A stretch of 21,948 nucleotides of DNA from Phycisphaerae bacterium (GTDB lineage Bacteria; Planctomycetota; Phycisphaerae; UBA1845; Fen-1342). The notes under the pieces were generated by a model that worked only from the letters and a program-made list of their open reading frames with translations, was not told the origin of the DNA and searched no databases. This document shows, in pieces, positions 1-7,523 of the stretch; the stretch's first letter is position 1, and the number at the start of each line of letters is the position of its first letter. Location of the stretch: positions 1 through 21,948 of the forward strand of contig JALHOX010000011.1 of the NCBI GenBank assembly GCA_022842805.1. The letters run 5' to 3'. The translations under genes were made by a program, and so were the position numbers.

Positions 1-1
1 C

Positions 2-1120
2 GGCTCGCCGCCGCCGACAAACGTAAATCAATCCAACTGGGTCACATTCCGCGAGAATCTCGTGAACGCCTCGGTCGAGGCCTGCTACGACGCGATCAAG
101 GCCGCCAACCCGGAGATCGTCGTCTCCTCGGCCCCGGTCGGGTCCTACGGCATCACGCAGCACATGCAGCGTTGGAGCTCCTGGGTCAACGGCGGCTACC
201 TCGACCTGTGCATGCCGCAGATGTACATGACCTCGCTCAGCAGCTTTCAGACCGAGTTCAACACGCAATACAACCAGGCCCCCGCGCATCGCGACAAGCT
301 CGCCGTCGGCTTCCGCGCGCAGGAAGATGCCGACTGGACGCTGGTCCGCGATCAGATGAACTTTGCCCGCGCCAACAACATCAAACACGGCACGCTCTGG
401 GTCTATCACCAGTACACGACGCAGATCGCGATTCAGGACGAGATCAACAACCTGCCGCTCGCGGGCCAGCCGTGGAACCTGCCGGCGTACAACCCGTTCG
501 TCAGCGACCGCATGCTGCAGATCGTGATCGACAATCGCGACGGTTCGCCGAGCTACATCGAAACGCCCGCCGGCGTTTGGGCCAACTCCGCCCAGCCCGG
601 CTTCTTCCGCTTCGACTCGCGCGTTGTCGCCGGCGGCGCCGGAGCCGCGGTTGAATATCGGGCGGCGATTCCGAAAACCGGGCGATACGACGTGTACGCC
701 TGGCACACGTCGGCCGGCAATCGCAACAACGCCGCCGCCTTCACCATCGACCACTACAACGGTTCATCAACCACGACCATCGACCAGACCACGCTCGGCG
801 GCATGTGGAACCCGATCGGCCGACACATCTTCACCGCCGGCCCGCTGGCCCGCCGCGTGCTGCTCTCGACCGCTGACAGCGATCCGACCGAGTTCACCAG
901 CGCCGACGCGGTCAAGCTGGTGCTGACCGGCTACGCACTGGGCGACGCCGACGGCGACGCCGATGTCGACGGGGCCGACTTCGCCGGGCTGCCCGCCTGC
1001 ATCAGCGGCCCGTTCGAGGCCGGCGGCGTGTCGACCGCCTGCGAAGTGTTCGATTTCGACGACGACAGCGACGCGGACATGCTCGATTTCGCGGCGTTTC
1101 AGGCGGCCTTCGGCAACTGA
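2..1120 (+). CDS. C-terminal part of secreted GHL10-type glycoside hydrolase-like protein with golvesin-like and dockerin domains (5' partial)
   Basis: The reading frame is open to the left edge, so the gene starts outside the window; the first in-frame GTG (position 62) is internal. About 372 residues are visible. Residues 1-165 look like the end of a GHL10 (glycosyl hydrolase-like 10) TIM barrel, with segments such as DLCMPQMYMT and KHGTLWVYH. Residues about 171-310 match the golvesin/xly-auxiliary type beta domain (VIDNRDGS, GRYDVYAWHT, GGMWNPIG, SADAVKLV). The last 59 residues are an Asp-rich dockerin-like pair (GDADGDADVDGADF and FDFDDDSDADMLDF), common on exported planctomycete proteins. 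The likely role is hydrolysis or binding of a polysaccharide outside the cytoplasm. The substrate is unknown, and the catalytic acids cannot be judged because the N-terminus is missing. Confidence 0.8.
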   Translation, partial: GSPPPTNVNQSNWVTFRENLVNASVEACYDAIKAANPEIVVSSAPVGSYGITQHMQRWSSWVNGGYLDLCMPQMYMTSLSSFQTEFNTQYNQAPAHRDKLAVGFRAQEDADWTLVRDQMNFARANNIKHGTLWVYHQYTTQIAIQDEINNLPLAGQPWNLPAYNPFVSDRMLQIVIDNRDGSPSYIETPAGVWANSAQPGFFRFDSRVVAGGAGAAVEYRAAIPKTGRYDVYAWHTSAGNRNNAAAFTIDHYNGSSTTTIDQTTLGGMWNPIGRHIFTAGPLARRVLLSTADSDPTEFTSADAVKLVLTGYALGDADGDADVDGADFAGLPACISGPFEAGGVSTACEVFDFDDDSDADMLDFAAFQAAFGN

Positions 1121-1125
1121 CCGTC

Positions 1126-1142
1126 CGGTCGCGATCCGACCG
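1126..1142 (+). terminator. Weak stem-loop after the GHL10-type gene
   Basis: CGGTCG at 1126-1131 and CGACCG at 1137-1142 form a 6-bp stem with a 5-nt loop just after the stop codon. There is no T tract, so this would be a weak or Rho-dependent end at best. Confidence 0.25.
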
Positions 1143-1199
1143 CCCGATCAGCCCCGCAAGAGCCCCCGGGCCCGCTACGCAAAGCCTGTCGGAGACGCC

Positions 1200-1205
1200 T
1201 ATACT
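1200..1205 (+). promoter_or_regulatory. Putative -10 element for the pilT-like operon
   Basis: TATACT at 1200-1205 matches the sigma-70 -10 consensus at five of six positions. It stands out in GC-rich sequence upstream of the first gene of a co-directional run. No good -35 hexamer lies 16-18 bp upstream. If it is used, the leader would be about 100 nt and would contain the stem-loop at 1227-1288. Confidence 0.35.
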
Positions 1206-1226
1206 TCCCCGCAGGCGAATCTCCTC

Positions 1227-1288
1227 CGACGAATCGCGGTGCGACTTTTCCGGCGTTTCTTGCGAACCCGGGCCGCTCTGATTCGTCG
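1227..1288 (+). promoter_or_regulatory. Structured 5' leader stem-loop of the pilT-like gene
   Basis: CGACGAATC at 1227-1235 is perfectly complementary to GATTCGTCG at 1280-1288. The stem continues as GCGG (1236-1239) with CCGC (1273-1276) after a 3-nt bulge, giving 13 pairs in total. It lies between the putative -10 element and the GAGG ribosome-binding site at 1301-1304. It may affect mRNA stability or translation. It does not match a riboswitch that I recognise. Confidence 0.4.
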
Positions 1289-1314
1289 AACGCGATTGGC
1301 GAGGTATCGAGTCG

Positions 1315-2496
1315 ATGGCTGACACGATGGAAGACAAAGAGGTTCTGGACGAGCGCGAGTTCGACCCGATTCCGGTCGACGTCGACAAGAAGCGCGAGCC
1401 GTTCCTGAACAAGTACTTCAAGGTGGTCATCAAGATGAAGGTCTCCGACCTTCACCTGAAGGCCGACAAGTCGCCGATGGTCCGCAAGAAAGGCGACCTG
1501 CGCCCGCTCACCGGCGGCCCGCTCACCGCTCAGCAGATTCACGACGGCATTTTCGAAATCCTCACCCCCAAACAGCGCGAAATTTACAGCTCCAACGGCG
1601 CGATCGACTTCGCCTACGACGTAGGCCCCCCCGGCGACGCCGACCGCTTCCGTATCAACGCATTCCAGCAGCGCGGCAAGATGTCCGTCGCGGCCCGCCG
1701 CGTCTCGCGCAACATTCTCAACTTCGAAGAGCTGCACCTGCCCCCCAGCATCGCCAAGATCCCCGACTTCACGCAGGGCATGGTCCTCCTCGCGGGCATC
1801 ACCGGCTCGGGCAAGAGCACCACGATCGCGGCCATGCTGGACTGGATCAACGAAAACAAGCCGGTCCATATGGTCACGGTCGAAGACCCGATCGAATACA
1901 TCTTTACCGACAAAAAAGCGACCATTAACCAGCGCGAAGTCGGCATCGACGTCAAAGATTTCCACATGGCGCTCAAGTACCTGATGCGCGAAGACCCCGA
2001 CGTCGTGCTGATCGGCGAGTTGCGCGACATCGAGACCTTCCAGGCCGCGGTGCACGCCGCCGAAACCGGCCACTTGTGCTTCGGCACCATCCACGCCAGC
2101 AGCGCGGCCCAGACGATTTCGCGCATTCTCGACCTCTTCCCGGCTCACGAGCGCAAGAGCGTTCGTCAGGCGCTGGAGTTCAACCTCAAGGCGATCGTCT
2201 GCCAAAAGCTGCTGCCTTGCGTGCGCGACGATCGACCCGTCGTCCCCTGCGTCGACATCCTCATGACCAACCCCTCGGTGCGCAAGCTGATCCGCGAAGA
2301 ACGCGACAACGAACTCATCGACGTGCAGCGCGCCAGCTACTCCGACGGCATGATCGATTTCACCGAGCACTTGCGGCAACTGGTGGAAACCGGTTACATC
2401 GACCATGCGACGGCCTACGAGGCGGCCCCAAACCCCGACGAGCTGCGCATGGCGCTCAAGGGCATCCGCCAGCCGTCGTCCGGCATCCTTGGCTGA
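1315..2496 (+). CDS. pilT: PilT-like type IV pilus retraction ATPase
   Basis: A 393-residue secretion/twitching ATPase of the PilT branch. PilT hexamers on the cytoplasmic face hydrolyse ATP to depolymerise type IV pili. All family boxes are intact: Walker A GITGSGKST (161-169, Lys167), Asp box TVEDPIEY (188-195), Walker B DPDVVLIGELRD (227-238) and His box TGHLCFGTIHASSA (251-264). A C-terminal SVRKLIREE matches the AIRNLIRE-type motif typical of PilT. Residues 1-40 are a charged extension before the usual PAS-like N-domain. The ATG at 1315 has GAGG 10 nt upstream; a second ATG at 1327 is possible. It is followed after 45 nt by the degenerate PilB-like gene. PilU or another PilT paralogue is a possible alternative name. 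Confidence 0.9.
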   Translation: MADTMEDKEVLDEREFDPIPVDVDKKREPFLNKYFKVVIKMKVSDLHLKADKSPMVRKKGDLRPLTGGPLTAQQIHDGIFEILTPKQREIYSSNGAIDFAYDVGPPGDADRFRINAFQQRGKMSVAARRVSRNILNFEELHLPPSIAKIPDFTQGMVLLAGITGSGKSTTIAAMLDWINENKPVHMVTVEDPIEYIFTDKKATINQREVGIDVKDFHMALKYLMREDPDVVLIGELRDIETFQAAVHAAETGHLCFGTIHASSAAQTISRILDLFPAHERKSVRQALEFNLKAIVCQKLLPCVRDDRPVVPCVDILMTNPSVRKLIREERDNELIDVQRASYSDGMIDFTEHLRQLVETGYIDHATAYEAAPNPDELRMALKGIRQPSSGILG

Positions 2497-2541
2497 CGGC
2501 GACGGTTCACACCCGTCGCACGCCGCGACACGGAGTCCTGC

Positions 2542-4221
2542 ATGCAGGTGCTGCTCATGGCTGATGGGTTGGCGGGCACGCTCTTTCTGAGCGCGATCTA
2601 CTTCAGTTTTCTGAAGCTTCCCGTGGTGGTGCTCCTGGCGGCGGCGTGGGCCAAATACTGCGAATGGGCCGACAAAGACGCCCTCGCCGTCAACACCTAC
2701 CGCCAGATCTGGAACATGGGCCACGTCGCCGCCGGCCTGGTGGCGCTGGCCTGCATCCTGCTCATTCCGAATTTCGCCATCGGCGCGATCGTCGGCTGGA
2801 TCGTCTTCTTGGGCGAGGCGATCGGCTACGTCGTCCACCGCAACGGATTGGTGACCCCCGAATTCACGCTGCTCACCTCGGCTCACCTCAAGCGAATTCA
2901 GGATCACGGCCTCTTCGGAAAGAGCAAGAAGAAGGAAAAGGAGATCGTCGAGCGCGTCGTGTTGCGCGGGCCCAAGGGCGTCCTGAAAAAGCCCGAGGAA
3001 GACGCCGCCCGCGTTCATTACGCCAATCTGCAGGAGATCTTCCACGAATTCCTGCTCCGCCGCGCGACCCGCGTCGACATCGTCCCCACCGGCGAACTGA
3101 CCAAGATCGGCTACGAGATCGACGGCTCCGCCGTCGAGCGCGACCCCCTCGACCGCCCCTCCGGCGAAGGGCTGATCGAGTTCGTGAAGTACTCGCTCGG
3201 CTTCAATCTCGAAGAAAAACGCAAGCCGCAAAACGGCAAGTTCATGGCCAAGCTCGGATCGAGCGACTTCGATCTGCGCATTCGCACCGACGGCTCGACC
3301 GCCGGCGAAAAAATGAGCATCCGAGTGATCGGGGCCGAAGCCAAGTTCAAGGCCGCCGACCTCGGCTTTACGCCCGCGCAGCTCAAAGACGTCAACGAAA
3401 TGCTGCAGATCGAGCAGGGCATGCTGCTGATCGGCGGCCCCCCTCAGTCGGGCATCACCACCACGATCTATTCGCTCACGCGCTCGCACGACGCGTTTTT
3501 GAAGAACATCCAGTTGCTCGAGTACGCAACCGAACTCGACATCGACAACGTGACGCAGCGCGCGTTCGTGCCCAAGGAGGGCGTCACCTTCACCGATGAA
3601 CTGCTGAAGATGATCCGCTCCGATCCCGATGTCCTGGTCGTCCCGCAGATTCGCGAGCCGCAGGCGCCCATGCAGATGGCCAAGGCCGCGCCGAAAATCA
3701 AGATCGTGACCTCGATCCCCTCCACCAGCATCGCCGACACCATCGCGCGCTGGATGCGATTGAACAACGACAACGACCTCGTCGCCAAGGGGCTCTACGC
3801 CGTCACCAATCAGCGGCTCGTCCGCAAGCTCTGCCCCCAGTGCCGCGAGGCCTACAAGCCCGACGCCGCCTCGCTCAAAAAGCTCAACCTCCCGGCCGAA
3901 GCCGTGCTCTATCGCGCGCCGCAGCCGGTCTACGACAAAAACGGCAATCCGATCAACTGCCCGAACTGTCAGGGCACCGGCTTCATCGGCCGCACGGGAA
4001 TCTACGAGACGCTGATCGTGGGCGACGACGTGCGCGAGCTCATCCGTCGCGGCGCCACCGCACAGGAGCTGCAAAGCGTCGTCAGCAAGGGCGGCAACAC
4101 CAGCCTTCAACGGCAGGGTTTCGCCAAGGTGCTCGACGGCACTACCAGCATCGATGAACTGGTGCGCGTTTTGAAGCCGCCGGCCGCCCCCGCGGGCGGA
4201 GCCAAAACCGCGGTCGCCTGA
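2542..4221 (+). CDS. Membrane-anchored GspE/PilB-like protein with degenerate ATPase motifs
   Basis: A 559-residue protein related to the type II secretion/type IV pilus assembly ATPase family. Unlike soluble PilB or GspE it begins with hydrophobic segments (about 9-37 and 60-97). The C-terminal fold is recognisable: the RVIGAEAKFKAADLGF region (261-276), the two Cys pairs of the PilB-type zinc motif (CPQC 431-434, CPNC 473-476), and TGFIGRTGIYE. The nucleotide site is broken. Walker A reads GPPQSGITT (299-307) with Ile305 for the essential Lys, the Walker B region reads DPDVLVVPQIRE with Pro-Gln for Gly-Glu, the Asp box reads LLEYATELD, and the His box is lost (SIPSTS). It is therefore probably not an ATPase and may be a scaffold or regulator. 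GGAG sits 6 nt before the ATG. Confidence 0.8.
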   Translation: MQVLLMADGLAGTLFLSAIYFSFLKLPVVVLLAAAWAKYCEWADKDALAVNTYRQIWNMGHVAAGLVALACILLIPNFAIGAIVGWIVFLGEAIGYVVHRNGLVTPEFTLLTSAHLKRIQDHGLFGKSKKKEKEIVERVVLRGPKGVLKKPEEDAARVHYANLQEIFHEFLLRRATRVDIVPTGELTKIGYEIDGSAVERDPLDRPSGEGLIEFVKYSLGFNLEEKRKPQNGKFMAKLGSSDFDLRIRTDGSTAGEKMSIRVIGAEAKFKAADLGFTPAQLKDVNEMLQIEQGMLLIGGPPQSGITTTIYSLTRSHDAFLKNIQLLEYATELDIDNVTQRAFVPKEGVTFTDELLKMIRSDPDVLVVPQIREPQAPMQMAKAAPKIKIVTSIPSTSIADTIARWMRLNNDNDLVAKGLYAVTNQRLVRKLCPQCREAYKPDAASLKKLNLPAEAVLYRAPQPVYDKNGNPINCPNCQGTGFIGRTGIYETLIVGDDVRELIRRGATAQELQSVVSKGGNTSLQRQGFAKVLDGTTSIDELVRVLKPPAAPAGGAKTAVA

Positions 4222-4284
4222 TTCGAATTTGATTCGGTTTGAATGAACCCGGTGCGAGCCGGCTCATAGCTGAAGGAAGTCTGA

Positions 4285-6072
4285 ATGATCCTGCAAATTG
4301 CCGCCCTCGTGTTCGTCATCGCGATCACGATGCTCAACTCGCGCTACGGCCTCTTCAGCGGCCTGATGAACGCCCTCTGCGCGATCGTCGCCATGATCGT
4401 CGCCCTGGGCATGTTCGAGTTCGCCGGCTACGCCTCCGCCGACATCATGGGCTGGTCGCTGACCTGGATGCCCGCGATCTGTATGGCCGGCCTCTTCGTC
4501 GTCACCCTCGGCGCGCTGCGCCTCCTCACCGACAACTACGTCCGCGGCAACGTCAATCTGCCCCCCATGGTCGACTGGATCGGCGGAGCGCTCTGCGGCT
4601 TCCTGATCGCCCAGATCTCCGTCGGCGTCATGGTCCTGGCCTTTCTGATGATCCCCTTCGGCCCCAACGTCGCGATGTACTCGCGCTTCGTGCGGACCGA
4701 GGCCGACCCCCAGACCAAACGCATGCAGTTCGCCCGGGCCAACCTCTGGCTGCGATCCGATGACTTCACCGCCGCCCTCTTCAGCTTCCTCAGCGGCGGC
4801 AGCCTCAGCACCGGCGACCCCGCGTTCGGCGAGGTCTACCCCGATTTCCCCAAGTGGGTCTCATGGACCGGCAACACCGCGCAGGAAGAATCGGCCACGG
4901 CGCCCACCGGCTGGGCCAGCGACGAAGATCTCTTCAAGGGCGTCAACGTCATCGCCTGGTGGGAGAAAAAGGACGCCGTCGAAGGCCGCTACTGCCTCGA
5001 CATTCCCACGCGTGAAAAGCCCGACCCCGTCTATTCGCGCACGACCTACGCCGCCGAGCCCGGCAAGCGATTGCTCGGCGCCCGCGTCGAGCTGCTCGAC
5101 GTCGCCGCCGACAGCCCCAAGGCCGGCCCCAATCACCGCTTCCGCCCGACCATGCTGCGCGTCGTGGGCGAGGTCAACGGCGTCGTGCGCGACTATCCGC
5201 TGCGCGTGGTGGCCGGCGCCGACCCCAAGGTGCAGGGCGCCTTCCGCATCGCCGACGTCGACAACAATTTCGCGGTCGCCGCCGGCGGCGGCACCAAGCT
5301 CGACTGCTACTTCGAAGTCGATCAGGACTTCAAGCCGCGTTTCATCGAATATCGCCGCTTCGCACGCGCCGAGTTCAAGCAGGACCAGTTCGCCGACGCC
5401 GCCCCGACCACTCCCCTCACCGCCGGCGGCCCGGCCGTGGCGGAAAACAGCGCGAGCGGCGGGCAGCAGGCCCAGGGCGTCGGCCGCACCCGCTTCATCG
5501 ACGCAATCGTCCAGGGCCGCACCGGCCAGTTGCTCGACATCCCGATCAACTTCGATCGCACCAAAATCGCCCGCGTCAGCGATATCGAACTCGAGGGCGA
5601 GCTCATCAAATCGGGCCGCGTCTTCGGCAACCGCTCTGCCTACGTCCCCGATCGCGAAGGCGCCACCGAGGTCAAGCGGCTCGTCCTGCCCGAAGGCCGC
5701 GTCATGTTCCTGCTCACCTGCAACAGCCGCCAGGCTCAGTCCATCGCCGGCGGCGTCTTCAACTACGTCGCCGCGACCGCCAACCAGTACAAGGCGGTCG
5801 ACAGCGGCGGCAACGAGTATCCGCTCGCCGGTTACTACGCCGAGTTGAAGCGCGGCAACAACCAGGTCTTCGAGCTCTATTACCCCGGCCCCGACCCGGC
5901 CGAAAAGAACTTCCGCCACCTGCTCGACTTCCAGCACATCGAGAAGAACGAGCTGCGCGACAAGGACACCGACCTGACGCTGATCTTCATGGTGCCCAAG
6001 GGCGTCACGATTGTGAAAATCGAGAATCAGAAGGGCGAAGGCATCGAAGGACTGCGATACGAGATTCGCTAG
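4285..6072 (+). CDS. CvpA-like polytopic membrane protein with large C-terminal region
   Basis: A 595-residue protein. The first 125 residues hold four hydrophobic segments (about 2-17, 24-44, 62-82 and 97-123). Their spacing, and a VDWIGGALCGFLIAQ segment before the last helix, resemble CvpA/colicin V production family proteins. This is a topology-level match and only moderately sure. The remaining 470 residues are soluble and mixed alpha/beta; I recognise no catalytic motif. The last 180 residues (LPEGRVMFLL, FMVPKGVTIVKI) look like a beta-rich domain that may resemble DUF4352-type modules. The ATG is preceded by GAAGGAAG at 4272-4279. It is the third gene of the pilT-like run, 63 nt after the pseudo-PilB gene, and a strong stem-loop follows it. 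Confidence 0.6.
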   Translation: MILQIAALVFVIAITMLNSRYGLFSGLMNALCAIVAMIVALGMFEFAGYASADIMGWSLTWMPAICMAGLFVVTLGALRLLTDNYVRGNVNLPPMVDWIGGALCGFLIAQISVGVMVLAFLMIPFGPNVAMYSRFVRTEADPQTKRMQFARANLWLRSDDFTAALFSFLSGGSLSTGDPAFGEVYPDFPKWVSWTGNTAQEESATAPTGWASDEDLFKGVNVIAWWEKKDAVEGRYCLDIPTREKPDPVYSRTTYAAEPGKRLLGARVELLDVAADSPKAGPNHRFRPTMLRVVGEVNGVVRDYPLRVVAGADPKVQGAFRIADVDNNFAVAAGGGTKLDCYFEVDQDFKPRFIEYRRFARAEFKQDQFADAAPTTPLTAGGPAVAENSASGGQQAQGVGRTRFIDAIVQGRTGQLLDIPINFDRTKIARVSDIELEGELIKSGRVFGNRSAYVPDREGATEVKRLVLPEGRVMFLLTCNSRQAQSIAGGVFNYVAATANQYKAVDSGGNEYPLAGYYAELKRGNNQVFELYYPGPDPAEKNFRHLLDFQHIEKNELRDKDTDLTLIFMVPKGVTIVKIENQKGEGIEGLRYEIR

Positions 6073-6090
6073 TATCGAGTCGCCGTCGTT

Positions 6091-6136
6091 GCGGCGGGCC
6101 CGACTGAAAGCGGCTGCGCCGTGTCGGACCTGCCGC
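6091..6136 (+). terminator. Long stem-loop ending the pilT/pseudo-PilB/CvpA run
   Basis: The arms 6091-6104 and 6123-6136 pair over 14 positions with one mismatch and one G-U pair, starting 18 nt after the stop codon. The 18-nt loop contains a smaller CGGC/GCCG stem. The 3' flank is only modestly T-rich (TTAGCTTAGGTT), so termination may be imperfect. Confidence 0.5.
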
Positions 6137-6167
6137 TTAGCTTAGGTTGGGTCGCCGGGGCACGGCA

Positions 6168-6962
6168 ATGATCCTGCACTTTGGAACGCGTATCAGCCGA
6201 TCGCGGCGTGGCTACGTCGCTGATTTCTGCCCGTTTTGTAACGACGTCCGACCGCACCGCCTGATCCGGGTCGGCGAGTACCGGCATTTCAACTTCATCC
6301 CCACGAGCGGCACGCGCACCATCGGATTCGAACGCTACTGTGATGAGTGCAGGGTTCCGATCGCATGCAACGCGGCCGACTATCCGCAGCCGGAACGTTC
6401 ATCAGGGCTTGACCTTGAGGTGCTGATCGCAAAGACGAATCCGCACGTTCGACAGAATTGGGCTACCCGAATCGCAGACTTCCGAGCGATCGTCCGGCGT
6501 GAGAGAATTCCCGGGGAACGCCGCGATGACTACATCCGCGAGATGCTCCTACTGCTGAACGACCCGGTCCATGAGCGCAGCCGCGGCGCCCACATTGACA
6601 TGGTGTCGGTCTTGTCGATCGTCGGTACCGCGGTGTGCATCGTCCTTGCCGGATTCGCCGTCAACAAGTTCGGAGCTGATCGGCTGTCGCTCGACGCACG
6701 CACTTACTTGGTAATGGGGGCCCTCGCCGCGATCTTCGTGATTCCACTCCTATTCATCGCGACAGACCCGTGGCGCTTCAAAGCACGGAAGGTTTACCCG
6801 CCGCTCGCAAAGGGAATGGCGCGCCTGAATCCCACCGTCGAGGAACTGTCAGATCATCTCAACAAGCTTCGCGGCCTGGGATACATCATTGGACGAAAAC
6901 TCAATCCGCGGAGCCTGCATCGACGAATCGAGCGTGAACGCGAGCGAACCTCGATCAATTGA
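6168..6962 (+). CDS. Hypothetical Cys-rich, two-helix membrane protein
   Basis: A 264-residue protein that I cannot assign to a named family. The N-terminus carries CPFC (21-24) and CDEC (58-61) plus Cys67. This resembles a zinc ribbon with a long insertion (GEYRHFNFIPTSGT). Residues 82-140 are charged and probably helical. Two hydrophobic helices follow (about 146-166 and 180-199), then a basic tail with many Arg residues. A zinc-binding cytoplasmic head tethered to the inner membrane is a reasonable picture, but its function is unknown. The ATG at 6168 was chosen over an upstream TTG at 6147 because the latter adds only seven unconvincing residues; neither has a clear Shine-Dalgarno site. 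Third-position G/C bias is visibly weaker than in the neighbouring genes. Confidence 0.7.
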   Translation: MILHFGTRISRSRRGYVADFCPFCNDVRPHRLIRVGEYRHFNFIPTSGTRTIGFERYCDECRVPIACNAADYPQPERSSGLDLEVLIAKTNPHVRQNWATRIADFRAIVRRERIPGERRDDYIREMLLLLNDPVHERSRGAHIDMVSVLSIVGTAVCIVLAGFAVNKFGADRLSLDARTYLVMGALAAIFVIPLLFIATDPWRFKARKVYPPLAKGMARLNPTVEELSDHLNKLRGLGYIIGRKLNPRSLHRRIERERERTSIN

Positions 6963-7006
6963 ATCCCGCCGAAATGTAGTACTTTTCGCGGTGCTTCATG
7001 CTCGCA

Positions 7007-7019
7007 CGGGCGACGCCCG
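7007..7019. terminator. Small stem-loop between convergent genes
   Basis: CGGGC (7007-7011) and GCCCG (7015-7019) form a 5-bp stem with a 3-nt loop in the 73-nt gap between the convergent genes at 6168-6962 (+) and 7036-7446 (-). No clear T tract flanks it, so it is a weak candidate. Confidence 0.25.
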
Positions 7020-7035
7020 AAGCCTCTGCTAATCA

Positions 7036-7446
7036 CTACGGCTGCCCCGCCTCGACCCGCCCAATCTCCGCCCGAATCGGCAAAATGCGATCCGCCAGCT
7101 CCCCCAGCGTCCGCGGCGTCTGCGCCGCTTCCCATTCGCGAAAAACCGCCCCGTACTCCCGATGAAATTTCAGTTGATCGCGCAGCAGGTCCAGCGTGCG
7201 CCGCCGCACGCGCGTCTCCGTCGACCGCAGCAAATCCGCCACCAGCGCTCGCCCGCGCTCCGGCGATTCATGCTGATAGAGCGCGAAAATCCGCGACGCC
7301 CGCACCAGTTGCCCCTGCGTCGGCGCCGCTCGCGAGTACAGATGCCGCAGCTCATCGCCGGCCGCCTCGCGCGCAGGCAACGCCCAAGCCGCCCCCGCGG
7401 CGACGAGCATCATGAGCACACTCCACTCAATCACGCTTCGAATCAT
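7036..7446 (-). CDS. Small secreted hypothetical protein
   Basis: A 136-residue protein with a signal-peptide-like N-terminus (a short n-region with Arg3, then a hydrophobic stretch to about residue 23, ending AAWALPARE). The rest is almost entirely alpha-helical and charged (RVRRRTLDLLRDQLKFHREYGAVFREWEAAQ), which could be HEAT-like or a short coiled-coil-forming repeat. I recognise no family. Alternative starts at the ATG-ATG pair (from 7413) sit 7 nt after GGAG, but they would shorten the signal sequence and remove its Arg. It lies downstream of glpX on the same strand, but the glpX terminator separates them, so it is probably its own unit or a read-through product. Confidence 0.5.
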   Translation of the reverse strand: MIRSVIEWSVLMMLVAAGAAWALPAREAAGDELRHLYSRAAPTQGQLVRASRIFALYQHESPERGRALVADLLRSTETRVRRRTLDLLRDQLKFHREYGAVFREWEAAQTPRTLGELADRILPIRAEIGRVEAGQP

Positions 7447-7469
7447 GATGGGCGATCTGCCGGACTCGA

Positions 7470-7495
7470 GAAAAAAATCACGGCTCGCCGAGCCG
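7470..7495 (-). terminator. Intrinsic terminator of glpX
   Basis: On the minus strand a 6-bp GC-rich stem (CGGCTC/GAGCCG at 7490-7495 and 7481-7486, 3-nt loop) is followed, after TGA, by seven consecutive T residues (7471-7477 read on the minus strand). It lies 28 nt past the glpX stop. This is the clearest Rho-independent terminator in the window. Confidence 0.85.
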
Positions 7496-7523
7496 CGGCC
7501 CGCGCGCGGTGCATAGATGACCG

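Noticed and set aside
3439..3465. The possibility that the Lys-to-Ile change in the PilB-like Walker A is a local sequencing error.
   Set aside because: The Walker B Glu, Asp box and His box are also lost while the frame stays open, so the degeneration is spread over the whole site and not a single-base artefact.
1099..4110. A very long open frame on the minus strand (over 1000 codons) opposite the PilT-like and PilB-like genes.
   Set aside because: It lies antisense to two genes with clear family motifs, its translation is rich in Asp/Gly/Ala/Val/Arg without a recognisable domain, and strong third-position GC bias readily produces such antisense frames.
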